A DNA stretch of 64,000 bases from Amyloporia xantha (GCA_036971615.1 JAYKKR010000011.1:930001-994000), one strand, 5' to 3'; shown: positions 1 through 12,620, counted from the stretch's first letter. Made by a program: numbers and translations. The notes: generated by a model from the sequence alone, not told the origin.

Positions 1-3000
1 TGTGACTGACCGCTCGGCTTTGCAAGCAGATCGTAATGTTGCGGCTGTCTGCATCAAGTGGGTCCTGTCCAACAGCTCCGTCGAAATAGACCATGTGCAT
101 CGTAATGTTTATTTATCGTTATCCTCGAATATCACACTCTGATGGAAGCAAGAGACGGAAATGATCCATTCGATTGTTCGACAATGATACTGCCGGGGGG
201 CACTGAATTTCTGCTTTCCCCAGCAGCGTTGATTTCATTAGAATACTGTGACAAATGCTAACGAGTTTGTTCCGAGTCGTTTGTGTCTGATCTGGGATTT
301 CACGCGGCCGTCATTGTCTGCTAATTCAGACCATGATCGTGCCACCAAAACAATCCTGTTTAAAGGTACACTTAGCGAGACGGGAGAGGGGTGGGCGACG
401 GTCTGTAAGGGTAGTATTATAACTCTACGTGAATTCAGCTGTGAAGTGCATCATAATATTGAATTGAAATCCGGGCCATCTTCATACCATTCTTGAACCC
501 CATGTAATGTAATCGAGATAATATGCGTAGTTCGTGTACCACGTAATTGTGTCTCTTTGTGTATGTAACAACGGACTGGTGCACGGACAATATGACGGGT
601 AGGTGTACCGGTATTGATTACTTGCCGATGTCTGATAGTGGTATCCTGAAAGAGGATGTCAGAACAGAAGATAACGATTAATATTGTGGACAATTTGTAC
701 CTGGATCTCAACGATGCACCTAACATAATAAAACCAACTTGACTTGCACTGTCCCACCGTGACGGGTGTTATAGATATATGTATGAAAGCCTGTGAGGGG
801 GCAGATGTTGTGAATGAAGAGTAATATATGTCATCGGAATACTCACGGCTACAGTGTTCTGTGCGATACACCCGTAATAAAATGGTGCATTTCAGGAAAT
901 GATGCTGCGGACAGCATACCTTATCCCGATTCATACTTTGTCTGGCGACAACCTCCGAAGCTGTATCATCCTCGCCGATCGATGCCATGCGCTGTAATGC
1001 AGTGATGTTGGTGATAGGTGCGTCAGTTAACAAGGCAATATCAACAGAACTCCACAAGGAACCTTTATTTATCTTTTTTCCCCTCGGTCCAACAAGGGGA
1101 GGGTGGAGCGTAAGGGAGCCATAATCCGTGTATAGTCAGTAATATGACAGCACTACTTTCGCGTTATTCACAGCATCTCTTAGTACTGCGGTCCCTGGAG
1201 TAGTCAATCGCCTCGTGAACTGATATTATCATATGATTCGAAGGACCTGTTTTACCATTGATTTGGGATGGGCCTTCTCTCCTATGCTCTGCATACTGCG
1301 TATGTAACGACGATTTCTTCTTCGTTATCTGGACGACATCGTGTGTAATACTGCTTTGTTGTCTACGATCGTCCGTTATCTATGACTCTCGACTGCTTTG
1401 AAGGTATGACGCAAAATATACACTACCGTCGTGCGTCGTATTACATTACGTCCGCGATATTACGCGTTGTCATATATCATACACGTCAGCTCTTTCGCAG
1501 TGCTTTTTGTAGCTAAGTGGAATACCGTGTGTACATAACCCCAATCTGCTTTGTCTCCGTTTGGTCTTATCACGTCTGTGAGGTAGCGTGCGCAGACGTT
1601 CGGCGGCTACTGCCCACCGAACGTCTCAAACAAATTTTATTTTCGTCATTTTCTGTACGGACCCGGAACCAACTAGCTAAAGGGAGGGATGGTGGGTAAG
1701 GCTGCTATTCTATGGCGAGCCATGAGGCGTCAGAGGGAGAGAGGGCGGTCGAGCGTGGCTGTGAACTTACCGACGGGCGAGCAGTGTTTGGCGGTCAGAG
1801 AGAGAGGGCGGTGCCCGCTCTCTCTCGCTGGCCCAAAAAATTTTACCCTGCTCGCCCGAAGGAGTTTATCCGCCCTCTCGCTGAGTGTCGCTGCCTGGTG
1901 GCTGGCAGGTGTCGCTGCCAAATCGGGAAAGCAGGTGTCGCTGGTCGACGCGGCGACCAGGTATCGCTGTCGCTACCGTCGACAGGAAGCCCGACTACCT
2001 TTGACCCGACGCTCCTGCAGATTGGCTTGGTATAATCAAAATACTAAACTCCAACCAATTTGTCTATCGCAACGAGGTTGATAGCATGTAATAGCGATTT
2101 GTCGTACATCGATCACGGGATACTCCCTGCTGTCAAGCTGACCGGCGAGTATGACGTGTGTTCCTATCGCCGTTCGGCATCACATCATAATTACATGCAT
2201 TACACGATGTTGCTTACATCGTCTGTTCACTACACTGCGATTTTATCTGACAATTAGGCGCGATCGCTGCGACTACATGCTCAATAACTAATCCGCGATA
2301 TTCTACGATGTTATCAAAAATCCACAAGAACTACAGCCGACGCAGAATAATCCGCATTAAGGCGATATTTTCTAACGGCTACATTTTGCAGTAGGCGTCG
2401 GAACATTCTTGCCGGATCCATCAGGTCGCCGTACAGCTCACCAACACCGCACATCACACCGATAGCGAGGACAGTCTACAGAAGACTGTCAGTGACGACG
2501 ATTGTTGTCGACAGCGTCTAGCCAACTGATTGAAGTATTCTTTGTTCTTTAGGAGACAGTAAATAAATAGTAATAACAGACCCACTCCCACGCTTTATGT
2601 TTCCGTTCAACTCGTTCCCAGTAACTCCATGCTCCTCCCGGTTGTGATCCCCTGGCCATCGTCCCCCACACGTGGTATTTGTAGAGTGACCGGCAGTATT
2701 TAGTACACACACATGCGCTGAATGGTCACCTTAATTAAGCCGTACATGAAATCCTGTACTTCTGCTCGTGTCAGCCGTACGTAGTCAGAATCACTCAAGC
2801 TATTAAACGCACTTACGTTACGAGATCTCTTCAATATAACGTAGATACGTCAGCGTCTGTCGTAGATCAACGTCGAATGCAGTGGCGACGATCTCTGACA
2901 GGAAATCCATGACGGTCCGAGTCGTCTATAAACTGCTACTCGCTCCATGCAACTGACTTATACCAAACATACTTCACGTTGCGCCGTGCAAGTGCACTAT

Positions 3001-3006
3001 CCAAAT
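1..3006. other. No supported gene; GC-rich insert-like patch
   Basis: I see no convincing gene here; the open frames are short and have no recognisable motifs. A compositionally distinct GC-rich patch lies at about 1690-2030. It holds repeated GGCGGTC/GTCGCTG words and a self-complementary AGAGAGAGGGCGG/CCGCTCTCTCT segment near 1799-1830, so it may be the remnant of a small mobile element. No terminal repeats or target duplication could be defined. Confidence 0.4.
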
Positions 3007-4954
3007 ATGTTCAGTGAACTTCCCGACGACGTGCTGTTCGTACTCGTCAATCTGGTCGGTCTTCAGGAAACAATCCCACGTTGGTATCGATTGGTTTACA
3101 TACTTTCTCTCCTAAACCGTCGATTTCGAGCCTTCGCGCTTCCTCTACTCGTCAGAACCATATATATTCAACGCCACGATCATTTAATTCAAGCTGTGAA
3201 ACGTTTACATCGACATTCTCTATACGATGTCACTGACGTGAGGTACTCATAATGCACATTCTATGTTTAATTTAAAGTTGACCGTATTTTAATAACAGAA
3301 CAGTCCACATCGGACAGCATAATCACGAAAACGGCTACAACACGAACCCCAATTTTTTACCGCGACACTTGCCAGACAATATGCTCCTCCCAAATCTTAT
3401 CAATTTCGTTTCACATAGCGCGGTGTATAACGAGGAAAGCGCAATGACCCTGCGAGGCTCTATCAACCTAAATCAACTTGACGTATGTTGGATCATGTCG
3501 TCCACATTTCCCGATCTTTCTCCATGGAGGTCTTTACATACGCTTCGACTCCGACTATGTCTTCCATCTACAACAACCATTATCCCCTTACCGTCCAATC
3601 CTCGCGCATACTCTTATGACAAGTTGACGACTCTTGCTATACACGACAAGCTATGGGGTCAATGGTGGGACGCGTGCATGGGCCACGTATTGTTTCCTAG
3701 ACTGCAAAGATTCACATTGCATGGTGCGAGCTGCTGCCCGGATTGGACGTACGCGTTTATAAAAAAACATTGTGGCTTGCTGGAAGTGAACTTATGCTTT
3801 CCGCGTTCCTATCGGTTTGGCTTGCCAGCCCTGATGCAACTTATTGTGGGCACTGGTACTTGGAGAAGCGCACGCTCGCCGGAGGACCCAGTCGAACAAC
3901 GAAAAAACACTCCGAACACGATCAACGAAGAAACAGGGCCTGTCGTGCGATATGACGAGCCGATGTATCGACAAAGATTAGGACACGACTTGCCTTACTC
4001 GTTCTGCCTCGCCAACGCATTTGCGTTTACACGTCACTCTCCATCGTCGCTGATCGAACGACATTCTTATGACCGAATTCCTCTTTTTGCTGCTACATCT
4101 CTCGCCATTGCGATACCTCGGCAGCTCCAACTGCCTCATCTTCCTCCCTCGACTGTCCTGGATTTCTTCCGTCTCGCTAATCGATTTCCCGATATGAAAT
4201 GCCTTTGAGTCGCCATTGGAACTCCTCAAGAAGACGGGACGTTCACGACATTCATGGTAAGTCTTGTCGGTTTTATCATGACATTATGGAGCTGACGTGA
4301 ATCTTACAGGAAGATCTCGGCGAGTTGTTGAGATCTTGGACATCACTTCAATCGTTAACTTTGAGCTGGGAATATGGCCGCCAGTGGCGATGGACGGAAA
4401 ATGATGTTTCTATTGGTTGGCTCATAGATGATGTAATTCCACCTATTACGCTGCAGCGTACCGAGATGGAGTTTTACGAGGACGAGGACGAGGACGACGG
4501 CCATCCGCTTCGGCGTTGCCATCACACGGCTAGCGTAATAACACTGAAGCATGTTGAAGATCACTTACCTCCGGAGTACATGGAAAGCACGGCCAACGCG
4601 GTACAAGTGATATTGGGAGACGATCTCAATCTGCATGAAATGGTCGACGATCGTCAACTGTTGATGCAAGCTTGGGAAACTCATCATAACCCGAAAGTCG
4701 CACGATCTGTGCGTTACATAGCAGAATGTTGTCCATCGCTGACCGAATTCACCTGGTACCCGATTACCCCCTTCATTGTACCAGACGCTATACAGTGGTC
4801 ATGGTCGATAAGTCGTTCGCACCTCGGTGGTACGGTAGATGCGGTGGCTGGAAAACTTACTTACATCGGTTCAGTGATGTCTCCCGCTGACCCCTTTGTC
4901 ATGTTAGTTGGTGCGGAATTAGAAAAGCGACTATCTTATCACCGTATGTATTGA
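3007..4954 (+). pseudogene. F-box/LRR-like protein gene with an in-frame stop
   Basis: The N-terminus reads MFSELPDDVLFVLVNLV, a typical F-box start (substrate-recognition subunit of SCF ubiquitin ligases). It is followed by leucine-rich, repeat-like segments as in the large basidiomycete F-box families. Three exons fit: 3007-3242, 3299-4256 and 4310-4954, with introns of 56 and 53 nt. Read this way the product is about 611 residues, but an in-frame TGA at 4206-4208 interrupts it after 381 codons. The frame continues sensibly on both sides and the next intron is in phase, so this looks like a nonsense mutation and not a true end. An acidic run (EDEDEDD) lies in the last exon. Substrate unknown. 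Alternatives are a real 381-residue protein or a sequencing error. Confidence 0.6.
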
Positions 4955-5396
4955 TGTAGGCCGGCGTTTGCATCGTGTACTTATGTTACGAGAACGAAGA
5001 TAATTTGTCACCTCTGAGACTGATGTACTTGTACAATCGAAAATTCAGTCATGATTGGCTTGGACAGCGTCAATTAAGGTATCCATAACCATATCCGCGC
5101 AAAGTACCTTGATATCACGAACTCTAGTCCATGTACGTGTTAAGCTAATAGAGGAATACAAGAATCGGTGCGTATCGTCTCTGTCATGCCGTTCTATATG
5201 AAGAAGTGAATATATGCACTTATCGAAAACGATCTTCAATCGTATTACGCAAGATTGGGCGTGGTTATTTCTCTTTCTTATACGGGTTTATCGGACAAAA
5301 CAATGAACATAGTGTCTATGATGTGACGGGACGTGTCTCGTTCGGTGCTCTTTCTGTAATATTTAAAAATATACACGGTACGCCTACACACGCGTG
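4955..5396. other. Intergenic spacer
   Basis: The space between two convergent F-box genes. It is AT-rich with no recognisable coding or RNA feature. Confidence 0.4.
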
Positions 5397-6593
5397 TCAC
5401 ATTACAACAACGTCAAGAATACCCCGCGCTGTTAACTTTGGCATACATTCCACAACCGTCTCCATTCCCAACGGGCTGTGTCCACCACCAAATCTAACGT
5501 CCCAAACGGTAACCTCCACCTGCACACGTAGCATGGCAGACAACCGACGATCCCCTAGAATAGAATCGATGAGACACCAGTTAATCTCTGTTAAATGTTT
5601 CCGGGACATAAGTTCGACTCGAATATCGACACGAGATATCTCCACCGACGCGAGTGCCATTAATGTTCCCGATATCCAAGCCAACGACGTGAAACGGCTA
5701 CTACCCTGCCTGAACATTAAGCCTAACTCGCAGAGGCCCGTATTCTGACTGATATCGATCGCTGTGACGTGGAAGTCTACGAAATGAGTATCCTCGGTCA
5801 TAAGCATCATGCACACACACTCACTCCTAGGTGGAAGCCATCGCCCATTATCAAATGTAAGCGTCAAGTGCTTCACGGATGATCCTGCCCTTCGTAGCAG
5901 ATTGGATAGATCGTCCACGGATTCTCGGTGCCACGTGAAATGAATACGTCGAATACAGCATACTGCCCGCTTGCCGCTGGCCCATCTCGCCACGACGTTG
6001 GGAAACGTACAACCATCACCTACCACGAGGTGGTCTAGTCGCATGGGACGCTCATCGTCTATACTTGCATCCATGCCATCCGGACGATGCCATCGCGAGT
6101 GACTTATCCTGATGCGTGTCACGGCACCGAAGACAGTTAGAAGCCGTACGAAGTCGCTTCTGCGCCAGAACGAGCAGTCCAAGATTGACAGCTCGGTCGT
6201 GGTGTTCGCAAATTGTGAGAGAATTGTCGTCCTCGTATGGTCCGGTAACGCGTCCCATGTTACACCCTCTATTACCAACGCCTTCACTGATTGTAGGCGT
6301 CGAAAGAGAGGGCATGCGGCTATCACGGCGTCATGTGCAAAACGCCGAGGCCCGCGGCACATAATGTGGACTTTTCGGATGTAGATGGCCAATGGCGGCA
6401 GGTATATCTCCTTCAACCTGCGTACCCGACTTGTCGGTAGTATGGCCAAGACCGCGTGGATGTGGAACCGACTACGATGTAACCACCCATGACAAGTGAG
6501 GGAGCACGCTACCATCGAGATGCGATCACCGCCAGCCCCGACCTCGTCGATGATCATGTCAACCAACTCTTGCGGCAAATCCGGACATGCCAT
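5397..6593 (-). CDS. F-box domain protein, 398 aa
   Basis: A single uninterrupted reading frame. It opens with MACPDLPQELVDMIIDEVG, the usual basidiomycete F-box start, continued by a segment with the pattern ACSLTCHGWLHRSR that completes the Skp1-binding F-box (about residues 1-45). The rest has scattered leucine-rich strands (for example SVKHLTLTF, ITRIRISHS) as expected of a substrate-binding region. It should act as the adaptor of an SCF ubiquitin ligase, with an unknown target. It has no introns, unlike its convergent neighbour, and no disabling change was seen. These families expand and decay quickly in Agaricomycetes, so expression is not assured. Confidence 0.75.
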   Translation of the reverse strand: MACPDLPQELVDMIIDEVGAGGDRISMVACSLTCHGWLHRSRFHIHAVLAILPTSRVRRLKEIYLPPLAIYIRKVHIMCRGPRRFAHDAVIAACPLFRRLQSVKALVIEGVTWDALPDHTRTTILSQFANTTTELSILDCSFWRRSDFVRLLTVFGAVTRIRISHSRWHRPDGMDASIDDERPMRLDHLVVGDGCTFPNVVARWASGKRAVCCIRRIHFTWHRESVDDLSNLLRRAGSSVKHLTLTFDNGRWLPPRSECVCMMLMTEDTHFVDFHVTAIDISQNTGLCELGLMFRQGSSRFTSLAWISGTLMALASVEISRVDIRVELMSRKHLTEINWCLIDSILGDRRLSAMLRVQVEVTVWDVRFGGGHSPLGMETVVECMPKLTARGILDVVVM

Positions 6594-8184
6594 GGCGTAT
6601 GAAGGACTTCGTAGTATGAGTATACAGCGAAGCGCGGGTAATGTGGACCTAGATGCAAGAAACGAATCGGGGTCAACATATAGAACGAAGCGGATGACGT
6701 CAACACGTACGGGTAGTGTCGCGAATTCTTAAACAACGAAAATGCAGCGATGGCAACACAGATAAATTCGAGTGGGAGAGAACCAATGTCCTATCTATGA
6801 CAAGGTGCTGTGAGTGATATATATATACGTACAAAGAACGAATGGAAACTCACGAGACTTAACATATTCTCATGATGTCGTTACTTATATGACAAAGCGT
6901 CAGACGTCGCCATCCCCGTCAGATGAAAATGACATTTAGACACGACGTCCGCGCGGGCGTCTGCGTGTGCATATCTGTGTGTGTGTGTGTCCGGTGTTTG
7001 CTGTTGCGCGCCAATGAACTCTTTATGTAAGAGAGCTGACGATGCCGCCACAGGGAAAGGTTACAAACAATATTGTAACTCGAAACGCACTAGCAACCCG
7101 ACAGGATACCATATAAATCACTCGATTACCTTAACGGTCCTAGCAGAGTTCATATATGCATGGATCCGTGGACTTCCCGACTGAGAGCTGTAACATGCAA
7201 CCAACGCGCTCTACTCTTATCTGATTGAACGCCGGTAATATTATGACCGTGCACTGACATCCCATATGGCCTTGTTGAGTTATAATCGTTTCAATGCCAT
7301 GAAGGTAAAAGGTGCTGGCTAACACTCACGGGTTCTCCGTACACCTAGCAAGAATGATTATGGGATAGCTCCTCGACTCACGCAATCACTATACTTGAGA
7401 TGGTGTTATAAAATTGCAGTTTTCTTTTTCCTACATGCTGGACCGATATATGGACATATACAGCGACTAGATTGATACGGTGCACAGTGACAGAAATTCA
7501 AATGATCGCGTCGGTGTGCGTCGACGAAGACCAGATGTAGGTCACGTGTTATCGGCCTGGCAGAGTCGCGTCTCCGTGATAAGCATGTCTTCCACCTCAT
7601 CATTCCTACTAATAAACGATACTAATTAGAATTCTGTCTGCCGTCCCACGGATGCATCCTAACCCGTATCTTACATTCTATATCTCGGCGGTCCACCATT
7701 ACTAATGTTCTGTACATCATGACTAACGCACGTCGTACACTGCCGAAATGTGCTGACGTATCATTCATATTCCTGTACATTTTGCAGGTCGTCTTCGGTC
7801 ATCGCAAGTATACCTTATGTCGAGGTCTTATTCATCTACTTATGATTACACCTCTGATGCGCAACTTCGACGAGACTCCTTCTAGAGATACCAAGTCAAG
7901 ATAAAGCTGTATCCGCGTGTCACCATCAAGACGATGTCATTCTTCGACGTCATGTATGACCATGACAATTCCTTGTCTCAGTTTCAGCTACGACAGGCCA
8001 AGGTTTGTAACATTCTTAATTGAGTTTATACTGTGCATGATGTCTCCTCGGATAGTTCATCCAAAATTTACACGTCGTGTCGGAGTCATGGCAGCACTGT
8101 ATGGCCGATATTGAACAATTCGCGACATCGGTACGGACTGAAGATTTTTATTCAAATTCACGGGAACTTACGTTGCTAATGTAG
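6594..8184. other. No supported gene
   Basis: Only short unrelated open frames. A short GT-repeat tract lies near 6975-6992. Nothing with recognisable motifs was found. Confidence 0.4.
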
Positions 8185-8620
8185 TGTGGTCGCCCACTGC
8201 TCAAAACAAATCTAGGCGGATCTACGATAGCGACTAGATCTACCCCGTGGAGCAGCGCATTGGGCAAGATTAGAAAAGAAAGAGACCCCCAGAAGCCGAA
8301 ACGCCCACCGTCGACATATCTCATGTTCCAAAACGATATTCGCACCGAACTTAGAAGTAGGCACCCCAGCATGCCGCACGGCGAGCTGTTGGGCATGATT
8401 GCAAAACTCTGGAACGACATGTCTCGAGAAAGTAGAGAGGTGAAAATTATCTAATTCCTTTTCACAACATCACTGATCTCTTTCGATGCAGCAATATGAA
8501 GTACAGTATGCTGTTGCTAAGCAAATGTGGCTGGAAGCGACGGCTACATACTACGATACCAATCCGTCCCGTCGAACCCTCACATACAATACAATACACG
8601 CTCGGAGAAACGTATGTTAG
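8185..8620 (+). CDS. HMG-box protein gene, 5' end unresolved
   Basis: The reading frame encodes a recognisable HMG box. It starts with a basic lead (RKERDPQKPKRPPSTYLMF), continues through NDIRTELRSRHPSM and LLGMIAKLWNDMSRE, and after a 52-nt intron (8440-8491) runs on with QYEVQYAVAKQMW. This matches the three-helix plan of small NHP6/NHP10-like chromatin HMG proteins, which bend DNA in the nucleus. The frame is open back to a TAG at 8182 but has no ATG ahead of the box, so an upstream exon is missing from this model or the gene is a fragment. It ends at TAG 8618-8620, only about 25 residues after the box. Fold assignment is firm; function is inferred. Confidence 0.6.
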
Positions 8621-9510
8621 CACGCTCTCTGTTGCCAACGGCACATGTATATCGACACTGACATGGTTATCCATCGCGCGTGGGATCGGTGTACGTACAG
8701 AGACTAGTATTTTCCGTAGAAAGCTTTATTCGACTTTATTGCGTATTCGATCTATAATTTGATGGCAATAATATTGGCAGCGGAAAACGCTGTGAGGCTT
8801 GTCTGTAAGTCCGATCAAATCTGTCACTCAGTTTCGTCCAACGCGCTAAATAGGCATCTCACTTGCAGTAGCCTAATCTTCCTTCGACTCCCCTACAACA
8901 AGTCAACGGGTACTTCATGTCTATCACAAAACGACACTGACATCATTCGAACTACCGTACAAATTATGACCTGTCGAAAAAAATCCCATACTGTAAGTTT
9001 TCATGTTATAGATTCACACGCCGCCCCGCGCCCGCCCTTGGATTAGTACGCTTTTGACGATAACAGATTATGAGACTTTGCGTTTCAAAAAAAAAAAGGA
9101 CATGTGTCGTTTACTACCTGCTCGTTGTCGCTCTGTACTACCTGCCGACTTGTATGTGTACCTAAGATGTAAGACTTGACTAATGTCGCTGACATGTTTA
9201 CTGTTCATCTCCGCTTCTAGACGCTGCCCTTGCGACTGCGGACGGATATATTCGCTTCCAAGTCAAAGTATGCTGCCCGTATGCGTACACTAACTTAATA
9301 GACGTCTTTTTACGATTGCATATAGTCTCGAAGTACTATTCTGAAACGTCGTTGTCATATTATATCGCTCCCACCACAACCAATGTGCGAAAGCCTAGCA
9401 CGCGGTTGCGTTTCACTACGTCAGAGAAATGGGCCCTCTACAACAAGAATTCAGTCGAACCACCATAACCAGTGGAAGGGGACGTGAATCGTACCGGTAC
9501 TTGATCTTGT
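8621..9510. other. No supported gene
   Basis: AT-rich intergenic DNA between the HMG-box gene and the nuclease fragment. It contains a short A-tract near 9087. No recognisable coding content. Confidence 0.4.
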
Positions 9511-10077
9511 TTATCTATTATCCAACGTTTTCCACTTCGAATTCAAGGCTTGTAACCTAACGTTACTGCGAATCGCGGCACCATTACGTCCGATCTGTGC
9601 TACAAGCCGCGGTTCCGCTCGTTGAACCATAGTTGCCGGCAGCCACATACGAACAGTGTTATATGCGTTCTTCCGCGGCATTTCCTGTTTCCGATACTCT
9701 GCATCAACAGTACGATTCGCACTCTCATCACAGGCCGAGCTACGTACCCCGCTGTTTCCTTTTAGATGCTCTGGATCTAACCCGCAAAGCAACCCGAAAT
9801 AAGTGGTGTCTACGTCGACTCTATATTCGAGTATACCACTTGTCGATGGGTGTCTTCTCGCCCTGTGGATCTTGATGAACAGTGGTGTTCCATAATCGTT
9901 AACCGGTTTGACCACATTCACCGAATGTCGATCATCTCGAAAAACAATCTGTACTGATGAAAATCGGCCCGCGATCATCGACCACGACACATGAAGTACT
10001 CGATCTTGGTATGCACATGTATTTGATATGACCGAGGTGCGATGCGAATCGTCGCTTCGGCTTGCATTCGAGCCCAT
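9511..10077 (-). pseudogene. XPG-like nuclease, 3' fragment left of the transposon
   Basis: This 188-codon frame contains PLFIKIHRARRHPST followed by GILEYRVDVD, then VRMWLPATMVQ. I recognise this order from the C-terminal part of the basidiomycete XPG/Rad2-like (Holliday-junction resolvase-like) family. It lacks the N-terminal catalytic domains, which lie on the same strand at 27842-29223, just past the right end of the 17.8-kb transposon. Fragment and 5' piece have the orientation and order expected if the element inserted into one gene. The first ATG of the frame lies right next to the terminal repeat and is probably not a native start. It could be transcribed as a separate orphan but would have no nuclease activity. 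Confidence 0.7.
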
Positions 10078-10085
10078 TCAGTCAT

Positions 10086-10616
10086 TATAGCCTACTCTAT
10101 AGGGAGAGATATGGGTGAAATTTTTATTACTTAGTAAGGAGAGCGGACGTCGGCCGACGCCATCGCTATAGCCTGCAGTGCAGGGTCGGCCGAGAGGGTA
10201 TAATATAGCCTGTAGATACGGCGCGGCCGAGTGCGCCATATTTCTGTGGTATATTCTCGCCTGCAAGTAGTGTCGGCCGAGGGCTATAATATAGCCTGTA
10301 GACACGGCGCGGCCGACTGCGCCATATTATCGTGGTATATTCTCGCCTGCAAGTAGTGTCGGCCGAGGGCTATAATATAGCCTTTAGATACGGCGCGGCC
10401 GACTGCGCCATATTTCTGTGGTATATTCTCGCCTGCAAGTAGTGTCGGCCGAGGGCTATAATATAGCCTGTAGACACGGCGCGGCCGACTGCGCCATATT
10501 TCTGTGGTATATTCTCGCCTGCAAGTAGTGTCGGCCGAGGGCTATAATATAGCCTTTAGACACGGCGCGGCCGAGTGCGCCATATTTCCGTGGTATATTA
10601 TCGCCTTCAAGTAGTA
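10086..10616 (+). repeat. Left inverted terminal repeat with 86-bp tandem units
   Basis: The outermost ~110 bp is nearly identical, inverted, to 27726-27836. Inside it lie tandem 86-bp units, each starting with GTAGTGTCGGCCGAG, at 10267, 10353, 10439 and 10525, preceded by a partial copy. Each unit carries TATAATATAGCC, CGGCGCGGCCGA and GCGCCATATT. The units are probably transposase-binding sites in an array. Confidence 0.9.
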
Positions 10617-10827
10617 TATTCCGCCCTATTGTTTCCTTTTCTACGCTTTAATTATATGCATTTCAATAAATCTCATGCTGTATGTATAATAATAATAATG
10701 CCTCGCCATCCATTAGGCTTTGCAATCTGTCATTCATCACGACGTTTCGTGTGTGGTCAGGTCAGTGGTGTGACTACAATTCAAAGCGCAAGGACTGATT
10801 GGCCATTTCCGACGGCTCCATACACCC

Positions 10828-11136
10828 CACCCAAGACACGCGCAGAGACAGGGCCATCTTACATGTGTCCTTCAAAGGATCCAGCTGTGTGGACCCTTTG
10901 TGGGACACAGATCCAATGGCCATCTCAAGCGGCAGCATCGCGCTATATTCTACCGCTATACATATTTCATGTACGCTAAGGTCATTTGAACTGGATCTAC
11001 CCACCTACCAGCATCTAATACATATTCTCGCCCAACCCAAGACACGCGCAGAGACTGGGCCATCTGATATGTGTCCTTCAAAGGATCCAGCTGTCTGGAC
11101 CCTCTGCGGGACACAGATCCAATGGCCATCTCCAGC
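10828..11136 (+). repeat. Subterminal direct repeat, two ~100-bp copies
   Basis: Two near-identical copies start with CCCAAGACACGCGCAGAGAC around 10829 and 11035, about 206 bp apart. Each continues through GTGTCCTTCAAAGGATCCAG and GGGACACAGATCCAATGGCC. The copies contain short inverted motifs. No convincing gene lies here. Confidence 0.8.
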
Positions 11137-11639
11137 GGCAGCATGCGCTATGGAATCATGGCGCCACCATGTCCAGACGCGCTATGCAACCATGCGCCAC
11201 GTACCTTGCCTGCCACATTGTGAGGCGTATGGCACGCAGGTGTTATGATGTGCTGGCGCTGTTGGACGGGGCCATTTCATCCTTGCTACCCTGGGTCACC
11301 CAGAGGAATCAAATCACCGTCCACGTTTTGAGAGTACCCCTGATGCTGATGGACAATTCAGCTGCATCCGGAGTACTCATGGCGCGGAGGGCAACTCGAT
11401 TCCACTGGTGAACGTAGAGAGCAAGGAGTTAATGGCTTTATCCAACAGCGCCTTGCATGAATCCCGCATCCATGCAGACCATAAATTTGAAACTCACGTT
11501 AGAGAGTCAGACTCCAGACAGGAAGACCTGACTTATGTTCCTCCGAGCCGCATACCTGTGGCTCAGAAGGACATAAGTCAAATGGGCCTTGTCCGGCGGA
11601 AACGGGCGCCATCCGATGGCGAAGTGCATGCGCGCTGAT

Positions 11640-12130
11640 GCTCGCTGTTGGGAGATGGAGCTATCGCTCGCCAGACAGGGCGCCTTCCTCTGTGTCACTC
11701 GGAGCAGCATACCTGCGGCTCGGAGGGCCACAGATGGAAGTTGCGCTGTCCGGCAGCGATGAGCGCCATCCGATGGCGCCATGCATGGCGCGCTCATGCT
11801 CACCGTGAGATAGCGCTATGGCTCGCCAGACAGGGCGCCTTCATCTATGCTCTTCAGAGCCGCATACCTGTGGCTCCGAAGGTCATAGACGAAGCCGCCT
11901 CGTTAGCGGCTATATGCGCCATCCGATGGCGCCGTGCATGGCGCGCTCATGCTCACTGTTGGGAGATGGCGCTATGGCTCGCCAGACAGGGCGCCTTCAT
12001 CTATGCTCTTCAGAGCCGCATACCTGTGGCTCCGAAGGTCATAGATGAAGCCGCCTCGTTCAGCGGCAATATGCGCCATCCGATGGCGCCGTGCATGGCG
12101 CGCGCAGGCGAGGCACATGGTGCGCAGCCG
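11640..12130 (+). repeat. ~156-bp tandem repeats with palindromic cores
   Basis: Three units begin GCTCGCCAGACAGGGCGCC at 11666, 11821 and 11977. Each unit holds a self-complementary core of the form GCGCCATCCGATGGCGC followed by TGCATGGCGCGC, which could form hairpins. An open frame through the units exists only because the repeat length keeps it open; I do not treat it as a gene. Confidence 0.8.
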
Positions 12131-12169
12131 GCGTGATGTGCTGGCGTTCTCGACCTGCATGATTCTTCA

Positions 12170-12510
12170 ATGCTACCCTGGATCAAAGCATCTGAATCGA
12201 ATCGCCATCCAACCATTGTTGGATGGCCATCCGATTCAGCTGCTTGAATACCAAGGCCATTGAAGAATTGGCTGGCGCAGAAGGACGTCATGCATTTATG
12301 CACTCACCGCGCAGACGAAACGGATACATACGCCACCTGAAAACACCCACCTTTGACATGGCGCGATGTCCAAAGAGCATGATTTGCTGGCGTCCTCGAG
12401 CTCGGCCATTCGTCAATGCTACCCCGAAGTTAAGCGTCTGAATCGCATCGCCATCCACATGATTGGATGGTAATGTGATTCAGCCGCTTAAATACAAGGT
12501 CCATTGAACA
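12170..12510. repeat. Degenerate hairpin-like repeat pair
   Basis: Two diverged copies (about 12173-12270 and 12418-12510) share CTGAATCG, ATCGCCATCCA and a self-complementary centre in which GCCATCCA pairs with TGGATGG. They look like decayed members of a subterminal structural repeat. Confidence 0.6.
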
Positions 12511-12620
12511 AATGGGAGACGCTGGGGACGTCATGCACTCGTGCTCATAAAGGCAGCGACAAGAAATACATACAGACGACGGCGAGATCCACCTACGACA
12601 TGGCGCGCAGAGACCCGGTC

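Noticed and set aside
9511..10077. Independent small gene next to the transposon
   Set aside because: Its motifs are those of the XPG-like C-terminal region and it lacks a native start. It is better read as the severed 3' part of the gene at 27832-29223.
10075..10090. Target-site duplication at the transposon ends
   Set aside because: The flanking bases that match (CAGTCA/TGACTG) are inverted, not direct, so they belong to the terminal repeats. No 8-bp direct repeat was found outside.
11648..12136. 162-codon open frame left of the transposase
   Set aside because: It runs through the 156-bp tandem repeats, whose length keeps the frame open. It has no protein-like conservation between units.
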